Part shown: one piece after another, positions 58,479 through 64,000 of the stretch | Layout of the letters: each line of letters opens with the position of its first letter | How positions within the stretch are numbered: the first letter of the stretch is position 1 | NCBI GenBank assembly: GCA_030704615.1 | Contig: CM060731.1 | Span: 22,258,001-22,322,000 of the forward strand | Origin: Takakia lepidozioides | Lineage: Eukaryota > Streptophyta > Takakiopsida > Takakiales > Takakiaceae | Length of the DNA stretch: 64,000 bases | Direction: 5' to 3' | Translations under genes and position numbers: made by a program | The notes under the pieces: generated by a model | The model's input: the letters and a program-made list of their open reading frames with translations, nothing else | Database searches by the model: none | What the model was told of the DNA's origin: nothing

Positions 58479-59893
58479 ATGCAATGCAACCCTACAAGTA
58501 CCACTGCAAGGTTGGGATCCATCCTCCCATCCACATGTGGAAGGTGACATGACGCACAATTGCGCACATGGTCCTTCCATACCATGCCATCTCGACCCTC
58601 CAGAATCAATACTCCTGAAGGCAACACTTCCCAGACCCTTAGAATCACACGACCTGCTGTGATATCCAAGGTCGTAGGCGTTGTCTGCTGCAGATACACA
58701 AAGTCCTCAGGATGGAAACGCCGAACACCTGGCCGATATCCTCCTCCATGTATAGTGGCGTACCTCAATGTGTCTCGGTGTTGGGCAATAGCAAGATTCT
58801 CAAAAGCCTTAGGCATGACTCTATTGAACAACTCTGTCCGTTGGGCATATGCTTGTGTCCACACATCCGGATCATCAAGGTTGAGGACTACTGCAGTCTC
58901 CCTGTGAATAGATGCAGGCAAATCTGGCTCTCGGCCAAAGAAAAGGAAATAAGGCGAGAACGAGGCAAGTGATGCTTGCTTGTTAAACCTGTAACCCATG
59001 GCCAACCAAGGTAGCTGAAGGTCCCAATCTCCCAAGTGTCCCTTCTGCAAGTCATACTTGCGCAAGCCTCGTTTGACTGTTTGCACAACCTTCTCGGCCA
59101 AGCCATCAGCCTCGGGATGATCCCGAGAAGTAGTGCGGTGATCTATCAAGGCTTGGTCATACAAAGCTTGAAATTCCACCAAGAACTCTCTCCCCTGGTC
59201 AGTGAGTACCTCGGCTGGAGCACCAAATTGGCTAAGCACTCGATCTAAGAATGCATACGCAGCCCCCTCACTTGCCTTGTCAGGCAATGCCACCAGTTCA
59301 ATCCATTTGAAGAAATGTTCTACCATCACCAGCACATACTTGTTATGGCGAATTGTTAGTTGCAATGGGCCTACGAAGTCAAGACTCCAACGATAGCCCA
59401 AACCCATAATGGGTAAATGATGCAATTGTGGAGTAGGTGCATTGAAAGAAGCCTGCACTCTATCACACAACATGCACCTTGCCACTAACTGTTGCACATC
59501 CGTGTGCGTGCCCCACCACCAATATTATCCTTGCAGCAAACTATAAGTGCGCCGCACCCCAAAATATCCCAACTCCTCATGGGCATGGCATACCAATCGC
59601 GCTCGTTGTGTTAGATGAGGCACAATCCTCACTCGTCCATCCTCCCATACTCGGAGTAGGTGAGTCCCCTCCCACTTGAATCTCTTGGCTCGTTGTAGGA
59701 TCCGATCTCTCTCATTAGCAGTCACACTGGCTGCTATCTCTCTAGTACCAAGGTAGGCCAACACTGCTGCATCTTCATGCATATCCTTAGCACCACCAAG
59801 CTCCTCATTGATCTCTGGATCGTCATGCACACTATCTCCATGACCAATCACATGGGATGGACCAGCTTGAGCTCCCATTGCTAGAATGCACAA
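58479..59893 (-). pseudogene. Ty3/gypsy integrase
   Basis: The zinc-binding N-terminal domain (H-x-H...C-x2-C: CHAHEELGYFGVRRTYSLL, then CMLCDR) is split by one stop. The catalytic core follows: WSLDFVGPLQ with the first Asp, VLTDQGREF with the second Asp, and the Glu expected in the DHPEADGLAEKVVQTVKR segment. A C-terminal domain (RRFHPEDFVYLQQ) leads into the PHD finger. The enzyme would insert retroelement cDNA into chromosomal DNA. Frame is retained over more than 350 codons. Confidence 0.92.
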
Positions 59894-59999
59894 AAAGGCA
59901 GATGCATGTCATCCTGGCACCATCTCCTCATCTGTCTCATCATGCCACCGAGCTCCAGTATCATCATGTTCGCTCGTGCATGGATTACGATTCAACCCA

Positions 60000-61345
60000 T
60001 CTGCATCCCGATTGACTACACCGGCTCGATGTACCACCTAGAAGTTGTACTCTTGAAGCATAAGTGCCCACCGTGCAAGCTTCCCTGTAAGCTTGTCTGA
60101 CTCCATCAACCACTTCAATGGTTGGTGATCCGTGACAAGGGTGAAGAGATTGTCATAGAGGTAGCATCTAAAATGTGTCACTGCCCATACTGCAGCTAGA
60201 CACTCCCCTTCATAGGAATTATATTTCGCCTCGGCATCATTGTTCGAGTGGCTAGCATATGCCACTACGAACTCTCTTCCATCATATTCCACCTGTGTGA
60301 GCACTGCTCCAATCCCCAGCATACTCCAATCCATATGTAGCTAGAAAGACCGCCCCCAAATAGGCCGCATCAGAATAGGCGCAGAAGTCAATCGAGCCTT
60401 GAGTTCCTCAAAGGCTTTCTCCTGCTCCTTCTCCCACTGTCACTCCTGATCCACATTGGTCAACTTGGCAAGAGCCTTTGCAATGCTGCTAAATCCCTTG
60501 ACAAACCGTCGATAGTAGTTTGCCAACCCCATGAAAGCACGAACTCTGCTAACATCGATGGGGCGTGGAATGCGTGCAATGGCCTCCACCTTCGTCTTTT
60601 GAACACCCAATCCTCCAGGGTATATCATGTGGCCTAGATACTCAATCTGGTTATGGAAAAACTTGCACTTCCCAGGGTGCAATTTCAACCCATGCGCTCT
60701 CAAGCGCTCAAACACCATCTGAAGGTGTCTCTCGTGCTACTCAATCGTAGCACTAAAGATGATGATGTCATCAATGTAGCACCGAACGAAGTCTAGCCCC
60801 GCAAGAATCCTATCCATGACCCTCTGAAACTCTGCAGGAGCAATCTTCAACCCAAACAGTAGGAACCGCCATTGGTACAAGCAATCCTTCCCATGTTGGT
60901 CAATCCCCCAGAATATCGTCTTTTGCTTGTCAACCTCTTTGATTAGCAACTGGTGGTAACCGGATTACAAGTCCAATGTGCTAAACACATTTGCATGCCC
61001 AATGGCATCAAAGTTCTCCTCAGGAGTTGACATGGTATATCTATCGGACTTAGTCTGACGGTTCACAGGACGGTAGTCCCCACATATGCTCCTTTCTGTC
61101 CAATCGCCATAGATATCTTTCTTAGCTGGCATCACAGTTGCCGAGGCGTACTCCCCGCCTGACAACTCCACCAATCCAGATTCAAACAACTTCATAGTCT
61201 GTGACTGGATCAAAGACCTCTCCATATCACTATACTTGTAGGGCCTTCGAAAAATTGGCACGTCACTTGCCAAATCAATACGAATCTCCTGGCCCTTCAA
61301 ACTCCCCAAATCCTTCAAGCCGAAGGCAAAGCAATTTCTATAAGC
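60000..61345 (-). pseudogene. Ty3/gypsy reverse transcriptase and RNase H
   Basis: The RT N-terminal part starts FAFGLKDLGSLKGQEI and includes PAKKD...CGDYRPVNRQT. The fingers and palm continue with LLFGLKIAPAEFQRVMD and the catalytic CYIDDIIIFS. The thumb has GLKLHPGKCKFF and RAFMGLANYYRRFVKGFS. The RNase H part has IGAVLTQ, YEGECLAAVWAVTHFR and LVTDHQPLKWL. Stops at about 60962, 60734, 60437 and 60035 split it, without frameshift. Confidence 0.93.
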
Positions 61346-61863
61346 CCTTATAAATCGCTAGATCCTCCGCCTCTCTCCTCCGGTGACTGTAGGTCCAACA
61401 TCTGATTCCCAGTTGTCTTCAGTGACTGCAACCTTGGGTACACCAGGTTTGGAAATAGGAGACGCATCCTTTGGTTGCTAGATAGCAACCTCTTGGGCTT
61501 TATCCGCCCACCCTGACCGTGGCGTAGCCTCCACTTGCTCCGCCATAGCCACCTTGAGAACATCCTCTGGGGGAAGAAACATTCTCAACCTCTTCAAAAA
61601 CATTGGTCACCTTGGCCTCCAACTGATCCTCAGTGTATGGCTCTCCCCACTCCTCATACTATTGCTTGAGAGATCCAATGAGACTCTCTTTGTGCACCTC
61701 ATCCCACATTTGCCATGGGTGTTTGTACCCCATGATCCTATGCTCGCCCCCACTCACTGCCTCCACCGTCCCGGTTGGCAGAGATGGTGTAATATCCAAT
61801 GGAAGTACAGAAGTAGCCACCAATGCTTGCAATCTCCGTTGCTCAGCCATGCACAAGCCAATG

Positions 61864-62892
61864 ACTCATGTCAAACAATCGAGATCCATGGCCTGCCCCA
61901 ACACCTGACGTCGTGATGCCTCTGACAGAGCTGGAAGAGTACTGCCTGTAGAAAATCCCATTGCCCGTTCTCGCTCATCCACATTGGGCTCCACTAATTG
62001 CTGTAGCACACCGTCCCAAATCAACCCAGGACCATTGTCTCGAAAAACATGAGACGAGGGAAAGCTTATGAGCGTAGGCAAGGCTGCATGTGGTTGCCCC
62101 ACTCGATTTACTACTGCTAGAGGTGGACGGTCATCATGTTGCACCCTCTGTGGTTGCCTCCCTTGGTCCAAAATGCCCTCAACTATGAGATTGGGTGGCC
62201 GTTGAATGGAATCGTATGCTCTCTTGAGCAGCTCTGGTGGTGCAAGATTGGTCCACCACAATCGAGGTTAATGCGCTCGTGATCCCACCGCTGCTGCATC
62301 CAATAGCACCGCCGATCCAATCCAAAACCGCACCTGATGCTTACTGGCTATAACCCTGGCCCGAGAGTCCCCTATAAGAGGAACATTCTCCAAGATATAG
62401 GCTAGCACTTGCTTCGTCTACAAATCACGCAACACTTTCAACATCTCCCAAAACAAATGCAATCGCGCATCATGCAAGCCATTCCCATGACCTATGGGAT
62501 AGTGTCCTTGACAAGACCATCCAGCTATCACCAAGTCAATGGCACCATGCTGGTCCAAATCATCCGCCCCCAGCAAGGTAATGTCTGCTAGCCAAGCCTT
62601 TTTGATACCCTTGAATTGCTCAGAGAGGCAACAACTCAGGATACCGGTGTGTGAGCAAGACGATGTGGCACATAGAAATACACCGAGCTATCTCATCCTT
62701 CTCCACATACAAGTACTTGCGTACTTTAAACCCTGCTTGCAACACTCTTGCAAGCCCAGTGCTCATGCCTTCAAACATGTCTAGCAAACAAATCCTCGAG
62801 TCAAGTGGTTGCCAGATAATGAGCATTGTGTCCAAAATGGAGGTGAGAGAGGCTCATGGAGGCTCAACTACAAGAAGATGAGCCTCCTCCAT
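61864..62892 (-). pseudogene. C5 cytosine-methyltransferase domain of the retroelement
   Basis: Conserved motifs of DNA cytosine-5 methyltransferases occur in order. Motif I is ICLLDMFEGMSTGLA (about 62745-62790). The catalytic motif IV is IAGWSCQGH (about 62505-62525; usual PCQ is SCQ, cysteine kept). Motif VI is ILENVP (about 62380). Motif VIII is QVRFWIG...SRAH (about 62285-62335). Motifs IX/X are DERERAMGF and EASRRQVLGQAMDL (about 61890-61980). The reading starts at an ATG at 62892 and has stops at about 62854 and 62615, a frame change near 62605 and two further stops. It would methylate DNA cytosines. It is placed directly upstream of the RT, where gag-protease would normally lie. A DNMT3-like affinity is my guess. 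Confidence 0.85.
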
Positions 62893-62908
62893 CCTCACAA
62901 AGGGAAAA

Positions 62909-63058
62909 CCTATCCCCATGTCCCAAGTGAGGCTCAACACCTCATTTGGCATGTGAGACCCAATGAAGTCCCAACACACAAAATATAAATATAACTATCT
63001 AAAATGTCCTAGTTAACTAGAAGTAGGTAATTCTAGATAACCATGACTAAAACCCTGA
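62909..63058 (-). repeat. B repeat at the 5' end of the gypsy-like element
   Basis: About 150 bp nearly identical to 57848-57992, with shared blocks such as CCTATCCCCATGTCCCAAGT and AACTAGAAGTAGGTAATTC. It lies 16 bp upstream of the methyltransferase ATG, so it could be R-U5 or leader sequence. Confidence 0.8.
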
Positions 63059-63456
63059 TAGTTTGGAAGGGAAAACATTCAATGTATATATAGAGGATTT
63101 AAGAAAGGCTATAACAAGAAAACACATATCATAGTGAGAGACAAATAAATAAATAAATAAAGGCCCAAATCACAAAAAACAACTTATTGGTAATAACTAG
63201 TCATCTTACTAGTAAGTCCAACTAGGAGAAGTTCACCAAGTTATAGCTGCATTTTTTTTTCTTTCAAACCCTAAACATATCCTCTCATTCCCATACATGC
63301 TCCAAGCAAGCTAAAAAACAGCTCTAATATAGGATACACAACCACAAGAACATGAACAACGTTTTTTTTTTTGCGAATTTTTGCCAAAATGCTCCATTTG
63401 TTTTGGCTCCTACCTCACTTTAGTCTTAGAGGAAATGAAGGCATTTTTTTTCTAGG
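63059..63456. other. Probable promoter or U3 remnant of the gypsy-like element, then unassigned
   Basis: A minus-strand TATA-like sequence lies near 63085 and a TAAA microsatellite (ATAAATAAATAAATAA) near 63147. No coding sequence is recognised. Confidence 0.35.
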
Positions 63457-64000
63457 CACTACAGGAAAAAAAGGGGGGGTTTCCGACGCCGGGGCCACGT
63501 CGCGGCGTCGTAAAACAGCCCTTTTCGGGCGGGGTGGGAAAGAACCAAATTTGCGTCGTCCAGGCGTCGCAAGCCCGTCGCCAAAAAAACGTTGCAAATT
63601 TGCGACCAATGGGGGTCACAAATGGGATCGTGATTTGCAACGCCCGGGCATCGCAGGGGATAAATAAATTTTATAAATAATAATTAAAAAAAAAACCTAC
63701 TCTGCATTGTAGAATTAGCACTGTCCGGGGGTCGCAAAGTGCGACGCCCGGACGTCGCAATTTAAGGGGGTACATTTGAGTTTGGGCGGAAAAATTTAAA
63801 TTTAAACTTGTTGACCATTGACTCCGGTTCTATCTAATGGCGATATGTTCATTATTCTACATATATCATGCAATGCATACTTGAACCTAAGACCTCCACG
63901 TTATAACATTTCTAAGACACTGCAGATTAACCAACATACCTACGTCTCATCTATGTATCACCAAAACAATCTTATATATATACATATGAAGATTTCCTTC
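63457..64000 (+). mobile_element. CACTA (En/Spm) transposon 5' terminus
   Basis: The sequence begins CACTACAGGAAAAAAAGGGG, a typical CACTA terminal repeat. GC-rich subterminal motifs follow (CCGACGCCGGGG, GGCGTCGC, GCGACGCCCGGACGTCGCA) to about 63765. Any transposase lies beyond the window or is absent; the other end is not seen. Confidence 0.75.

Larger units (their letters stand above)
57762..63058 (-). mobile_element. Decayed Ty3/gypsy-like retroelement with methyltransferase and PHD domains
   Basis: On the minus strand the order is: B repeat (possible R-U5 or leader), ATG at 62892, C5-methyltransferase domain, linker, reverse transcriptase, RNase H, integrase, PHD finger, purine tract and terminal repeats. 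A TATA-like TCTATATATACATTG lies just upstream of B near 63085. From about 61345 to 58330 all domains sit in one reading frame broken only by stop codons. I recognise neither gag nor an aspartic protease. The RT-RH-INT order is that of Ty3/gypsy elements. Confidence 0.85.

Overview
This is nuclear DNA of a land plant. Genes are rich in GT-AG introns, there is a eukaryotic tRNA-Leu, and the protein set is plant-specific: a DYW-type PPR protein, a SYP5 SNARE, a DUF688 protein and plant-type NAD synthetase. The long near-identical PLS repeats of the PPR gene, and a retrotransposon carrying a cytosine methyltransferase, would fit a seedless plant (lycophyte, fern or bryophyte). That is an inference and the species is not identified.

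Layout. 1.2-6.05 kb (-): 13-exon glutamine-dependent NAD+ synthetase gene with one 10-nt deletion. 6.9-9.8 kb: a hairpin repeat, a C-rich tandem repeat block and the relic of a DNA N6/N4-methylase-like gene. 12.05-14.4 kb (+): DAD1-like class 3 lipase. 16.35-19.57 kb (-): ESCRT-III VPS2/CHMP2. 20.06 kb (-): tRNA-Leu(CAG). 21.8-24.76 kb (+): DYW PPR gene. 25.2-28.6 kb: a mosaic of PPR relics and LINE fragments. 29.87-32.9 kb (-): SYP5-type Qc-SNARE. 33.83-38.4 kb (+): mitochondrial F1-ATPase assembly factor ATP11. 39.88-43.2 kb (-): DUF688 protein. 43.4-57.7 kb: gene-poor, increasingly AT-rich, with non-autonomous DNA transposon remnants. 57.76-63.06 kb (-): a decayed Ty3/gypsy-like element. 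63.46 kb to the end: a CACTA transposon terminus.

The host genes are unrelated housekeeping genes (NAD synthesis, endosomal sorting, vacuolar/endosomal fusion, ATP synthase assembly, organellar RNA editing), not a functional cluster. The mobile DNA is the striking part. First, the gypsy-like element encodes, in order, a C5 cytosine-methyltransferase domain, reverse transcriptase, RNase H, integrase and a C-terminal PHD finger, with no gag or protease that I can recognise. Second, one LINE family is represented by at least eleven 5'-truncated pieces. Several have clear target-site duplications, they fall repeatedly in (GA)n/(CT)n-rich targets, and three loci hold back-to-back copies.

Exon boundaries were placed by hand from family conservation, splice consensus and codon phase. 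No transcript or database evidence was available.
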